DNA of 64,000 nucleotides, from positions 868,001 to 932,000 of the forward strand of contig NZ_JBIOQR010000001.1 in NCBI RefSeq assembly GCF_051713825.1, given 5' to 3'. The notes beneath the pieces were generated by a model. It searched no databases, was not told where the DNA came from, and was given only the letters and a program-made list of their open reading frames with translations. Source of the stretch: Enterococcus_K sp051713825. Lineage in GTDB: Bacteria; Bacillota; Bacilli; Lactobacillales; Enterococcaceae. Within the stretch, counting starts at the first letter, position 1. Each line of letters begins with the position of its first letter. This document shows, in pieces, positions 46,817-55,835 of this stretch. Made by a program: the position numbers and the translations under genes.

Positions 46817-48931
46817 TTATATTTCCCGAATTAGTTTCCTTTTATTCGAGTTCAGCTGATTATGTATCTTGATTAATATATCATAATCCGAAGATTCATT
46901 TTCAATACCTAAATTAATTGCGTCACCAATAATTTTTTCGAGTTCAATAGTGTTCAAAATATAATTATCGCTTAAGTATTGAATTCGTTTGCCTAAAGAA
47001 AAGTTTTTACTAGAGTAAGATAAAAAAGGATACTTCCGATAGTTATTTCTTTCATCAAATAAGTGAGTTCTGGGAATACAGACACCAAGGGATGCTAGCT
47101 GTTCTTGAATTCGGTATTGATAAAGCCATTGAAAGAAAAGAGTATTTTCTTCTATTTTTTTTGAGTTTTTAAGAATTCCAAGAACGCCTCCGCCAAATGC
47201 TGGCATCTGTCCTGGGACGGAGCAATAGTTATAATCAATAGCTGAAATTTGGTTTAGATGGTTCGTGTAGCAGATAATCATCGACGTTTTATAGCGATTG
47301 AAGTTTTTGATTTCTGAGTCCCACCATTTTTCGTTCTCAATTTTTGAATGAGCCCGAATCATTCGATACGTGTTTAATGTGTCTAAGAATGCCTCTGATG
47401 ATAGCTCAAACATATCATTTTCATAAGTTATACTTCCACCCGATGAATAAAAATAAGGAAGGAACTCGGAGGCTAAAAGGATGCTGCTTCCTTTAACAAT
47501 TGATAGAGGATAGGGTGTATTTCGTTCGGGCATCGTCATCGATTGATAAAATTCACAATAATTTGATAGGTCCTTATAAGTACTTGGTGGGAGAAGTGGA
47601 CGACCGAATTCTTCAGAATAAGCTTTTTGAATAATAGGATTATCAAAGGCGTCTTTTCTATAGAGCATCATTTGAATAGAAGGATCAGCAGGCAGCCCTA
47701 GTAACTGATTTGTTACATAACAATAGTTTTTCCAATCTTTCATCTGACTAGATAATTCGACAATTTCAGGAATATTTGAAAGGTTTAGTAATAAGTCAGG
47801 ACCTAACCAAGGAAAGTAACTGACGTCAAGCTTTATCAGATCAAATTCGTCTATCCTATTTTCTGTAATACGCTTGTTTAAGTCATCAAAAGATAAATCA
47901 GTAATTTCAATAGAGATGTTTGTTTCTTTTGTAAACTTAAATGCCAAATGTTTCAGAGCTTTTGAAAAAGGATTTTTTAATAGTAATAGTTTAATGGTCG
48001 TTTTTTTATCCATTCGCTTTAGTGTTTGCTGATCTGTCATATAAAGATTAACTGTTTCTTTTACATAGTTTGATACTGTTTTATCTTTTGAAAGTGTATG
48101 GATCATGTTGATAATTTTGAGCGCTAATTCATTACTTGAAAAGTAAAATTTATTTACTTTGATTGAGTCAAAAAGCTGATAGCCAGTTTTACATGATAAT
48201 AAAATGAATTGAGGTTGACAAGTATCGGAACCTTCATAAAAAGATAAAATTTTTTCAATCATATCCGTTGAAAATACGATAAATTTTTTATGTTCTAATG
48301 AAAAAAAAGATTTCGGAATTTCGGAGTCGTCCAAATTGACGACAGATATCGTGTGCTCCTTTTTTGCGAATTCGTCAATAATCATTTCATAAATAGAAAA
48401 ATCATGTTGGTCTGGAATAAGTGTGTATTCTTTTATGCTCGGCAGGCTGTTTAAAAAGCTTTCAATACCGAATTCGATAAAATTGCCCTGTTTCTGTTTA
48501 TAGCCAATAGTGATTCGTTTATTAGATGGGATAGCAGCTAATACTCTTTCATCCTTAATTGAGTGCAAACAAATTGCAGCTTTGTATTGTCCTTGCTTTA
48601 GAAGATTAATTAAATCATCTACAATATAAAAATTCTCTGTTTCAATCACCTTTAATTCCATACCTGTCGATTTCAAATCGTGAAGTAGATCAACTATCAG
48701 TGGGCTAACGGCATCGTTTAATACAGGAACGAGCAATAAAACAGTAGCTGATTTCCCTTTTTTCATTACTTGAGCATTTTCATTACGAACATAGCCTAAT
48801 TTTTTTGCAGCTTCTTCAACTTTGCGTATTGTTTCAATTTTTACATTTCCTTTTTTATTTATAACATTTGATACAGTACCAATACTGACTCCAGCTTCTT
48901 TGGCAATATCAGAAATTGTAACGTTTTCCAT
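46817..48931 (-). CDS. LacI-type regulator fused to a solute-binding-protein domain
   Basis: An unusual 704-residue protein. Residues 1-57 are a LacI/GalR helix-turn-helix (TISDIAKEAGVSIGTVSNVIN, KVEEAAKKLGY). Residues about 60-310 look like the LacI-type periplasmic-binding-protein-like domain. Residues about 315-704 resemble an ABC solute-binding protein (SBP_bac_1-like: GLPADPSIQMMLYRKDAFDNP, PSTYKDLSNYCEFYQ, YFYSSGGSITYEN, KNSKKIEENTLFFQWLY) without signal peptide. A normal LacI regulator ends at about 335. ATG 48931 follows GAGGTG; the GTG at 48940 lies too close. It is divergent from the importer operon and almost surely regulates it through the two operators at 48973 and 49033. Confidence 0.85.
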   Translation of the reverse strand: MENVTISDIAKEAGVSIGTVSNVINKKGNVKIETIRKVEEAAKKLGYVRNENAQVMKKGKSATVLLLVPVLNDAVSPLIVDLLHDLKSTGMELKVIETENFYIVDDLINLLKQGQYKAAICLHSIKDERVLAAIPSNKRITIGYKQKQGNFIEFGIESFLNSLPSIKEYTLIPDQHDFSIYEMIIDEFAKKEHTISVVNLDDSEIPKSFFSLEHKKFIVFSTDMIEKILSFYEGSDTCQPQFILLSCKTGYQLFDSIKVNKFYFSSNELALKIINMIHTLSKDKTVSNYVKETVNLYMTDQQTLKRMDKKTTIKLLLLKNPFSKALKHLAFKFTKETNISIEITDLSFDDLNKRITENRIDEFDLIKLDVSYFPWLGPDLLLNLSNIPEIVELSSQMKDWKNYCYVTNQLLGLPADPSIQMMLYRKDAFDNPIIQKAYSEEFGRPLLPPSTYKDLSNYCEFYQSMTMPERNTPYPLSIVKGSSILLASEFLPYFYSSGGSITYENDMFELSSEAFLDTLNTYRMIRAHSKIENEKWWDSEIKNFNRYKTSMIICYTNHLNQISAIDYNYCSVPGQMPAFGGGVLGILKNSKKIEENTLFFQWLYQYRIQEQLASLGVCIPRTHLFDERNNYRKYPFLSYSSKNFSLGKRIQYLSDNYILNTIELEKIIGDAINLGIENESSDYDILIKIHNQLNSNKRKLIREI

Positions 48932-48972
48932 AATAATCACCTCAACAACATTCTACAGCAAAACAAAATAAA

Positions 48973-49046
48973 TTGAAACGTTTTAATTAATTGTTGACGC
49001 TTTCAAATAAAGATGTATAATGGATGAGTGGATTAAAACGTTTCAA
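48973..49046 (+). promoter_or_regulatory. Importer promoter flanked by two inverted LacI-type operators
   Basis: Operator 1 is TTGAAACGTTTTAA (48973-48986); operator 2 is TTAAAACGTTTCAA (49033-49046), its exact reverse complement, centre distance 60 bases. Between them are TTGACG (48994-48999), 16 bp, TATAAT (49016-49021). A cre-like TGTTGACGCTTTCA overlaps the -35 box. A partial third site, TTAAAACGATAT, starts at 49064. The arrangement fits repression by DNA looping and possible catabolite control. Confidence 0.82.
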
Positions 49047-49090
49047 TTTTAAAACACAAATAAATTAAAACGATATAAGGAGAATGTGTG

Positions 49091-50152
49091 ATGAAAAAAA
49101 ATGTAAAAATAGTTGCAGTATTGGCGCTAGTAATGGGGCTGTTAGTTGGATGCGGAAAATCGGATAATAAAGAAAGTAAAAATAGTAAAAAAGATGACAA
49201 AATTATTGTGTATTCTAATTCTGTAAGTGACGGCAGAGGAGAGTTTCTTAGCGAAAAAGCAAAAGAAAAAGGATTTAATATAGAAATTGTGGATATAGGA
49301 GGAAGTGATTTACTTAACCGTGTGCTTGCTGAAAAAGATGCGCCAATTGCGGATGTTGTATTTGGAATGAATCAAATGATGTTTAGCAAAATTAGTGAAG
49401 AAGGGCTATTAGAATCATACAAACCAACGTGGATTGATAAAGTTGATCCTTCACTTGTTCAAAAGGATAATAATTTTTCTCCGTTGCAAGAACAGCGTGT
49501 ATTCATGATTTATAATCAAAATAAGATAAAAAAAGAGGAAGCTGCTAAAGATTGGCAACAACTCGGAGATGACTCTAGTTTGAAAGGTAGATACCTAATT
49601 CCTAAAGGATTAGGAACGGCAACAGTCAATGCTATTGTTTATAACCTCTTAATGGACTATCAAGATGAAAGTAGTGATATGGGAATTGCAAAAACAGGAT
49701 GGGATGAGGTTAAGAACTTTTTTCAAAATGGAGTTCCAGCAACTGAAGGGCAATCAGAAGTTTCAGAGTTAGCAAATGGTGCAGTAGATTATGCTTATAC
49801 TTGGTTAAGTAATGTGCCAATTGTTGAAAAAAGTTTAGGTATCAAGCTTGGAATTGTGAATCCGCCATATGGAGTTCCTCAAACAGTTGAACAGGTTGGG
49901 ATAATTAAAAAAGATAGAACGAATAGTCGAGCGAAAGATTTCGTCGATTTTCTTGGTAGTGCAGAATTACAGGGAGAATGGGCGAAGAAATTTGGTGCAG
50001 CACCGGTTAATGAAGAGGCAAAAAAAACAATTAACCCACGAATTTCTGAAATTTTAGATATAACGACTCCACAAAAAAATGATTATGAATTTATTAATAA
50101 ACATTTGGATGAATGGGTAGAATATATCGAATTAAATATTCTTGGAAGTTAA
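49091..50152 (+). CDS. ABC importer substrate-binding lipoprotein (AfuA-like)
   Basis: A 353-residue lipoprotein: basic N-terminus, hydrophobic segment and lipobox LLVGC (C21), then a type 2 solute-binding fold (IIVYSNSVSDGRGEFLSEKAKEKGFNIEIVDIGG, GSAELQGEWAKKFGAAPVN). The pattern is that of the iron/phosphonate/sugar-phosphate (FbpA-AfuA-PhnS) cluster. ATG 49091 has the better-spaced AAGGAG site than GTG 49088. It is the first gene of an operon with ATPase, double permease and phosphodiesterase; the last gene suggests a phosphodiester ligand. Confidence 0.88.
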   Translation: MKKNVKIVAVLALVMGLLVGCGKSDNKESKNSKKDDKIIVYSNSVSDGRGEFLSEKAKEKGFNIEIVDIGGSDLLNRVLAEKDAPIADVVFGMNQMMFSKISEEGLLESYKPTWIDKVDPSLVQKDNNFSPLQEQRVFMIYNQNKIKKEEAAKDWQQLGDDSSLKGRYLIPKGLGTATVNAIVYNLLMDYQDESSDMGIAKTGWDEVKNFFQNGVPATEGQSEVSELANGAVDYAYTWLSNVPIVEKSLGIKLGIVNPPYGVPQTVEQVGIIKKDRTNSRAKDFVDFLGSAELQGEWAKKFGAAPVNEEAKKTINPRISEILDITTPQKNDYEFINKHLDEWVEYIELNILGS

Positions 50153-50171
50153 TGAAGGGAGAGGAAGGGCA

Positions 50172-51194
50172 ATGATAACATTTAAAAATGTTGAAATCAG
50201 ATATGGTGATTTTGTCGCAGTGCCTGAGTTGAATTTTGAAGTAGAAGAAGGAGAGTTTTTTACCTTATTAGGACCTTCTGGCTGTGGTAAAACAACCACA
50301 TTAAGAGCTTTGGCGGGTTTCTTAAAACCAAGTCGAGGAAGTATTGAAGTAGATGGTATTGATATTACAGACATTCCAATTGATGAGCGTCAAGTAGGTA
50401 TGGTCTTTCAAAGCTATGCTCTTTTTCCAACCATGTCCGCTTATGATAATATCGCATTTGGGTTAAAAGTTGAAAAAAAATCAAAAGACTACATTGAAAA
50501 GAGAGTGATGGACTTAGCCAGTATGGTTGATTTGACGACAGAACAATTGGAGAAAAATATCTCCAATTTGTCTGGAGGACAACAGCAAAGGGTTGCTATT
50601 GCTCGAGCATTGGCAAAGAAGCCTAAAATTTTAGTGATGGACGAGCCTTTGTCCAATTTAGATGCAAAATTACGGAAGTCTTTACGCAAAGATATCAAAG
50701 AGTTTCAAAAAGCATTCGGGATTACTACTGTATATGTCACACATGATCAAGAAGAAGCACTTATGCTTTCTGACAGGATAGCTGTATTTAATGATGGGAA
50801 AATTGAACAGATTGGAAACTCTGAGCAAATCTATAATGAATCAGCAACTGAATTTGTTTGTAAGTTTATTGGTGAAGCGAATAAGCTTACAATTGAGGAG
50901 ATTGAAAAGCTTTCTATTCATTCAGACACTTTCAGAGAAAATAAGACATTTTATATTCGACCAGAAAAAGTCTCTTTCTCACGTATGAGAAACGAAGTAA
51001 ACAATCGTTTAGGAACAATTATCAGTAAAGAGTTTTACGGTATGTATGGCTATTATCAGATCGAGTTAGAAGGCGCGAAATTAGTTTCTTTTCAACGTGA
51101 ATCAAAAACAGAACAACATCAGATTGGTGAAAAAGTCTTTGTAGGGCTTCAAAAAGAAAACATATTAAGTTATGAATCTAAAGAGGAGAGCTAG
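50172..51194 (+). CDS. ABC importer ATP-binding protein
   Basis: A 340-residue ATPase: Walker A GPSGCGKT (34-41), Q-loop VFQSYALFPTMSAYDNI, signature LSGGQQQRVAIARALA, Walker B ILVMDEPLSN, H-loop VTHDQEEA, and a C-terminal TOBE-like regulatory region (about 240-340). This is the PotA/FbpC/AfuC type of importer ATPase. GGAAGGG precedes ATG 50172; the frame extends to 50142 without a site. The stop is two bases before the permease start. Confidence 0.93.
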   Translation: MITFKNVEIRYGDFVAVPELNFEVEEGEFFTLLGPSGCGKTTTLRALAGFLKPSRGSIEVDGIDITDIPIDERQVGMVFQSYALFPTMSAYDNIAFGLKVEKKSKDYIEKRVMDLASMVDLTTEQLEKNISNLSGGQQQRVAIARALAKKPKILVMDEPLSNLDAKLRKSLRKDIKEFQKAFGITTVYVTHDQEEALMLSDRIAVFNDGKIEQIGNSEQIYNESATEFVCKFIGEANKLTIEEIEKLSIHSDTFRENKTFYIRPEKVSFSRMRNEVNNRLGTIISKEFYGMYGYYQIELEGAKLVSFQRESKTEQHQIGEKVFVGLQKENILSYESKEES

Positions 51195-51196
51195 TT

Positions 51197-52972
51197 ATGG
51201 AAAAAAGTAAACAAAGACACGTAATCCATCTACCTAAAAATATTAATATTGGTTTACTTTGTTATTTGCTCATTCTAGGTTGGTTTATCTTTTCATTTAT
51301 GATTATCCCAAATTTAGAAATTCTAAAAACGGTCTTTCTTTCTGGTGATGGTTTTTCAGGAGAATTGATTCATAAAATTTTTTCTTCTGAGCGTGCGGTC
51401 AATGGAATCAAAAACTCCTTTGTTTTGGCGATTTCTTTAACTGTGACAACAACGATTGTTGGGATTTTAGAAATTCTTTTTTTAGATTATTTTAAAATCA
51501 AGGGTAGAAAATTTTTAACATTATGTTACATGATTCCATTGGTTTTTGGCGGGATTATGTTGTCTAATGGTTATTTATTTACTTACGGAACTAGAGGGTT
51601 TGTGACGAATTTTTTTACTAAAATAATTCCTGGATTTCCTGTAAATTGGTTTGAAGGATATGGTGCAGTTTTATTTTTGATGACATTTGCCTGCACCACG
51701 AATTATATGATATTTTTCAGAAATGCATTTAAAAGTATTGATTTTCAAACAATAGAGGCGGCAAAAGGGCTAGGAGCTACAAATTTTGTGGTTTTAAGAA
51801 AAGTTGTTTTCCCAACACTAAAACCCATCTTGCTCACCTGTACAATTTTGCTCTTTCAAACAGGTCTTATGGCGATGTCTGCACCACTGATAGTAGGTGG
51901 TAGAAAATTTGAAACCATTAGTCCATTAATTTTAACGTTTACCCAACGACCAGCATCACGTGCGTTGGCTGCAGTGTTATCGTTATTTTTAGGGATTTTT
52001 CAATTAATTTTACTTTTCGTAATTCAACGAAATGAAAAAAAAGGAAACTATCTTTCTATTTCAAAAGTCAAAACAAAAATTGAACCAACAGCAATTAAAA
52101 AGCCGTTTCAAAATGGGCTTGCTCATTGTATAGCTTATTTATTTGCACTGATTAATGTCTTGCCTTTACTAATTGTAGTGACGTTTTCGTTTACAAACTT
52201 CCAAACTATCTCATCACGCAAATTAAGTTTGAGTTCGTTTAGTTTAGAAAATTATCAAAAAATAGTAACAGATAGTTCCTCATATCGTCCGTTTATTACG
52301 AGTGTTACCTACTCTGTAATTGCTGCTATAATCGCAGTGATTTTGATGACGTTTGCTGCCAGAATTGTTTTTAAATATCGAAATAGATTAACTTCGATCT
52401 TAGAATTACTCATCCATATTCCTTGGGTTTTGCCAGGTTTGATGTTTGCTTTAGGCTTGGTTCTATCCTACTCAAAGCCAAAATGGTTTATGTTTAATCA
52501 GCCATTAACGGGGACACTTGTAATTATGCTGGTTGCTTATATTGTCGTGATGTTACCTAATACATTTAGATTTTTAAAGGCATCCTATTTTTCTGTAGAT
52601 CAAAATTTGGAAGATGCAGCAAAAATTTTAGGTGCTAAACCAATGTATTCCTTCTTTAAAATCGTTTTACCCATTATTTTGCCAACAGTTTTAGCGATGC
52701 TTGCTATTAATTTTAATGGAAAACTAGGAGATTACGATTTATCTGTATTCTTATATAATCCTGCCGCTAAGCCCGTGGGAGTTGTTATTCGAAGTAATAC
52801 CAATCCAGAAGCAGGTGTTGAAGGAATCGCAATTAATTTTGTTTATTCGACAATATTAATGATTATCAATTCTTTTGTATTCTTTTTTGTTTATGCAGAT
52901 GGGAAAGAAAAAGTAAAGAGCTTATTTAGAGATAAAAGAGGAGATACTTTGAATGAAAGAACTAAATTGTAA
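51197..52972 (+). CDS. Fused double ABC importer permease
   Basis: A 591-residue membrane protein with about 12 helices in two homologous halves. Each half has an EAA loop that docks on the ATPase: EAAKGLGATNFVVLRKVVFP near residue 185 and EDAAKILGAKPMYSFFKIVLP near residue 470. This is the FbpB/ThiP/AfuB plan, where one chain replaces two permease subunits. The start lies behind GAGGAG, and the end overlaps the phosphodiesterase start by 20 bases. Confidence 0.93.
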   Translation: MEKSKQRHVIHLPKNINIGLLCYLLILGWFIFSFMIIPNLEILKTVFLSGDGFSGELIHKIFSSERAVNGIKNSFVLAISLTVTTTIVGILEILFLDYFKIKGRKFLTLCYMIPLVFGGIMLSNGYLFTYGTRGFVTNFFTKIIPGFPVNWFEGYGAVLFLMTFACTTNYMIFFRNAFKSIDFQTIEAAKGLGATNFVVLRKVVFPTLKPILLTCTILLFQTGLMAMSAPLIVGGRKFETISPLILTFTQRPASRALAAVLSLFLGIFQLILLFVIQRNEKKGNYLSISKVKTKIEPTAIKKPFQNGLAHCIAYLFALINVLPLLIVVTFSFTNFQTISSRKLSLSSFSLENYQKIVTDSSSYRPFITSVTYSVIAAIIAVILMTFAARIVFKYRNRLTSILELLIHIPWVLPGLMFALGLVLSYSKPKWFMFNQPLTGTLVIMLVAYIVVMLPNTFRFLKASYFSVDQNLEDAAKILGAKPMYSFFKIVLPIILPTVLAMLAINFNGKLGDYDLSVFLYNPAAKPVGVVIRSNTNPEAGVEGIAINFVYSTILMIINSFVFFFVYADGKEKVKSLFRDKRGDTLNERTKL

Positions 52973-53789
52973 GTTTCAAGAACTATTAATAAGTAAAAAA
53001 TTTTTAATTATGCTACATCGTGGGGCTCATGGCGGAAATATTGTGGAGAATACAGGGGATGCAGTGAATATAGCTTTAAAACAAGGAACAGATATTGTTG
53101 AGATTGACATCTCAAGGTCAACAGATGGTGACTTTTTTGTTTTTCATGATGGCAGTGAACCACGACTGCTAAGAGAAGAAAGAAATATCAATACGCTGTC
53201 TACCAAAGAGATAAGAGAAAAGCTGTATTATAATGAATTAGGTTGTGTACTCCATAAGAGGGTCCAAAAATTTGATGAGCTACTTTGTGAATTATCAGTA
53301 GATGTCTTTTTGAATATTGACCGATCATGGGGGAACTGGATAGATTTTGTTCCTTATCTAGATCAATTCAAAGAGCGACACGAGCATTTCATTTTGAAAT
53401 CGCCAATTAAAAAAGAATATCTTGATATTTTAGACAATCATCCGATTAAATACATGTATTTTCCAATTATCTACAATGAAAAGGAACTGAGAATGTTGGA
53501 GAGCTATAACAATATTAATGTGGTTGGCTTTGAAGTGATAGAGGCAGATGACTCATTCTCCTTTATTCAAGCTCACTGTTTCGACAGATACAAAGATGAC
53601 GGATGCTTATTTATGGCTAATGCGATTAATTTGGATGATGATACGAAACTATTCGGTTCATTAGGAGACGATATAGCTATCACTCAAAATCCAAACCTTT
53701 CATGGGGACAGATGCTAAAAATGGGTATCAATTGTATTCAAACTGATTGGGTGGACTTGCTCTATAAATACAGAGATGGAAATTTTTGA
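52953..53789 (+). CDS. Glycerophosphodiester phosphodiesterase-like protein
   Basis: A 278-residue TIM-barrel protein without signal peptide, so cytoplasmic. Catalytic residues of GDPD enzymes are visible: H22-R23 in LHRGAHGG, E32-N-T, E50 and D52 in VEIDIS, H65-D66 in VFHDG. The usual GDPDs split glycerophosphodiesters to glycerol-3-phosphate and an alcohol. The C-terminal half is divergent (DRSWGNW, ITQNPNLSWGQ), so the substrate may be unusual. GAGGAG precedes the ATG. It overlaps the permease gene, so it is tightly linked to import: the transporter's cargo is probably its substrate. Confidence 0.82.
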   Translation: MKELNCKFQELLISKKFLIMLHRGAHGGNIVENTGDAVNIALKQGTDIVEIDISRSTDGDFFVFHDGSEPRLLREERNINTLSTKEIREKLYYNELGCVLHKRVQKFDELLCELSVDVFLNIDRSWGNWIDFVPYLDQFKERHEHFILKSPIKKEYLDILDNHPIKYMYFPIIYNEKELRMLESYNNINVVGFEVIEADDSFSFIQAHCFDRYKDDGCLFMANAINLDDDTKLFGSLGDDIAITQNPNLSWGQMLKMGINCIQTDWVDLLYKYRDGNF

Positions 53790-53882
53790 TAGAGGATTGA
53801 TGAGTAAGAAATAGGTTAATTATATTTTGAGGTGCCTTCTTCAAAATCCCTCTAAAATATGGATGAATGAAAAAATTTGTAG

Positions 53883-53926
53883 AGATTAAGGCAAAAACTA
53901 TTTGGATTTTGTCTTAATCTTTTTTC
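53883..53926 (+). terminator. Terminator of the importer-phosphodiesterase operon
   Basis: AGATTAAGGCAAAA pairs with TTTTGTCTTAATCT (one wobble), then six T. Confidence 0.9.
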
Positions 53927-53942
53927 TTATGAAGGAGAATAT

Positions 53943-54650
53943 ATGGTGGAATTATCTATTTTTGAAGTTATATTGCGACTCGCACTAGCTATGGGAATTG
54001 GAGGCGTTATTGGTTATGAACGAGAGCAAAAAAATCGACCTGCTGGTATACGCACTCATATTTTAGTGTGTATAGGAGCAGCGATTGTTGCATTGATTCA
54101 AGTAGAGATTGCTTGTCATGCAATTCAAATGACTATTGAAAATCCCAACTTGGTAGGTGTTGTGAGGTCAGATGAAGCACGTCTTACGGCTCAAGTCGTG
54201 AGTGGTGTAGGATTTTTGGGTGCAGGGACAATTATTGTTACAAAGCAACGCGTATTAGGCCTGACTACAGCAGCCTCTCTATGGTCTAGTGCGACAGTTG
54301 GGATAGGTATTGGAATGGGCTATTACAGGGTATCTATAGTGGGCTTTCTTTTTGTCATGGCATCATTGTTATTGGTTAATAAAATTATTAAAGTACCCAA
54401 ATTAAGAAGCCTAGAAATTCAATATATTCATCGTGTAGAGACAAAAGAGTTCATTAACAATTATTTTGAAAAGCATAATATAGAGATTGAGGATGTAACT
54501 TTCGAGGTACAAGTAATAGGCACTGAAAAAATATATAAAAATACGTATACCATTGATTTGCCTAGACTTCTTTTTTACTCTGATGTCATTGAGGAAATTT
54601 CGATGTATTCAAATGTTCAAAAAATCCGTTTAATTTCTTTAGCCGATTGA
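53943..54650 (+). CDS. MgtC/SapB family membrane protein
   Basis: A 235-residue protein with four to five N-terminal helices containing GGVIGYEREQKNRPAGIRTH, VVSGVGFLGAGTII and GLTTAASLWSSATVGIGIG, the hallmark of MgtC/SapB, and a C-terminal ACT-like cytoplasmic domain (about 150-235). MgtC proteins support growth at low magnesium and modulate ATP synthase in pathogens. AAGGAG supports the start. It is separated by terminators, so it is probably transcribed alone. Confidence 0.9.
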   Translation: MVELSIFEVILRLALAMGIGGVIGYEREQKNRPAGIRTHILVCIGAAIVALIQVEIACHAIQMTIENPNLVGVVRSDEARLTAQVVSGVGFLGAGTIIVTKQRVLGLTTAASLWSSATVGIGIGMGYYRVSIVGFLFVMASLLLVNKIIKVPKLRSLEIQYIHRVETKEFINNYFEKHNIEIEDVTFEVQVIGTEKIYKNTYTIDLPRLLFYSDVIEEISMYSNVQKIRLISLAD

Positions 54651-54901
54651 ACAAGTTTATTTTGGCCAATATTTATTGAGTTACAAAAGGGGAAAAGAAA
54701 ATGATTGATTTTGTGAATAGTATACATGGGGCTAGATACGGATGAGATAAATAGTTGTTTAAGACATTCTGTATAATAATATGAGGGAAGCGACGTTTAA
54801 GTTGGTAGTGCGCACTTGAATATAAGAGTGTAGAATAGCTTAATTAATTAAATAAGGGAACAGCTCTTCATCTATTATATAGGTGAAAATTTCACAATCT
54901 C

Positions 54902-54952
54902 TTGCGATTCGTTTAGTTACATGATAAAATTATTATGTGAATTCTGTAACAA
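54902..54952 (+). promoter_or_regulatory. rex promoter with Rex-box-like operator
   Basis: TTGCGA, 17 bp, TAAAAT (54902-54930), followed at the expected transcription start by ATGTGAATTCTGTAACAA (54935-54952), which approximates the Rex consensus TTGTGAAnnnnTTCACAA. NADH-controlled autoregulation is likely. The 310-base gap from the mgtC stop also holds a 14-codon ORF at 54701 that I do not believe, and nothing else. Confidence 0.6.
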
Positions 54953-54964
54953 AGGAGGGATAAA

Positions 54965-55618
54965 ATGATTGATGAAAAAAAGAGTAAGGAGCTACCAAAA
55001 GCGACGGCAAAACGCTTACCATTATACTTACGCTACCTAAAAATTCTAGGTGCTTCTGGTGTTTCAAGAATTAAATCGAAAGAATTTAGTGAGGTGACAC
55101 AAGTTGCTTCAGCGACTATTCGACGTGATTTTTCTCATCTAGGAGAACTAGGGAGAAGTGGCTATGGTTATGATGTTCCCTATCTAATTGAAGTCTTTAA
55201 TAGCATTTTGAATACACAGGAAGAAAAAAGAATCGCTTTGATTGGTTTTGGAAACCTAGGAAGAGCTCTAGTAAATAATAATTTTAGAAGAAATGAAAAT
55301 TTAAAAATTGTTTGTGTTTTTGATAATAATCCAGAATTAATTGGTCAGAATTTTGATGGATTTGAGATTTATTCGATGGAAGAGTTTGATGAAGTCTGCA
55401 AAGAAGAAGAGGTAACTGTAGCGATTACCACGGTTCCTAGCCAATATTCCCAAAGTGCAGTTGATGTGATTGTCAGAAGTGGGATTACAGCTATTTTAAA
55501 CTTTGCACCGGATCGAGTTATTGTACCAAAAGAGGTCCATGTTCAGTACATTGATTTGACCACTGAGCTTCAAACACTGATTTATTTTGATGAAAATTTA
55601 ATCAAGACAGGCCAATAG
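54965..55618 (+). CDS. rex: Redox-sensing repressor Rex
   Basis: A 217-residue NADH/NAD+ sensor: N-terminal winged helix (RLPLYLRYLKILGASGVSRIKSKEFSE, SATIRRDFSHLGELGRSGYGYDV) and Rossmann domain (IGFGNLGRAL), then the domain-swapped C-terminal helix. It represses fermentation and respiration genes when NADH is low. GGAGGG precedes the ATG. Enterococci often carry more than one Rex; this is a complete copy. Confidence 0.95.
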   Translation: MIDEKKSKELPKATAKRLPLYLRYLKILGASGVSRIKSKEFSEVTQVASATIRRDFSHLGELGRSGYGYDVPYLIEVFNSILNTQEEKRIALIGFGNLGRALVNNNFRRNENLKIVCVFDNNPELIGQNFDGFEIYSMEEFDEVCKEEEVTVAITTVPSQYSQSAVDVIVRSGITAILNFAPDRVIVPKEVHVQYIDLTTELQTLIYFDENLIKTGQ

Positions 55619-55677
55619 TGACAGGTTAATGATGGTAAATTTGAATCTAATCAATTGAGAATTAAATAAGTAGCCAA

Positions 55678-55730
55678 GGTGCGGATGTGAAGTGAACATA
55701 AAATCACCGGGACATCCGCACCAAATTTTT
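55678..55730 (+). terminator. Terminator of rex
   Basis: Perfect 11-bp arms GGTGCGGATGT / ACATCCGCACC, followed by AAATTTTT. Confidence 0.85.
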
Positions 55731-55835
55731 GTAAAAAAAGCAGGAGAAAGCTTCTTTTTCTCATGGGGTTTTAATGTTATAATGAAAAAAAGTGAATAAG
55801 GGAAAACATGTTCGTGAAATTCCTGATAATTCACG

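Noticed and set aside
54701..54745. 14-codon ORF behind GGGGAAAAG upstream of rex
   Set aside because: Very short, no promoter or terminator of its own; too little evidence for a leader peptide.
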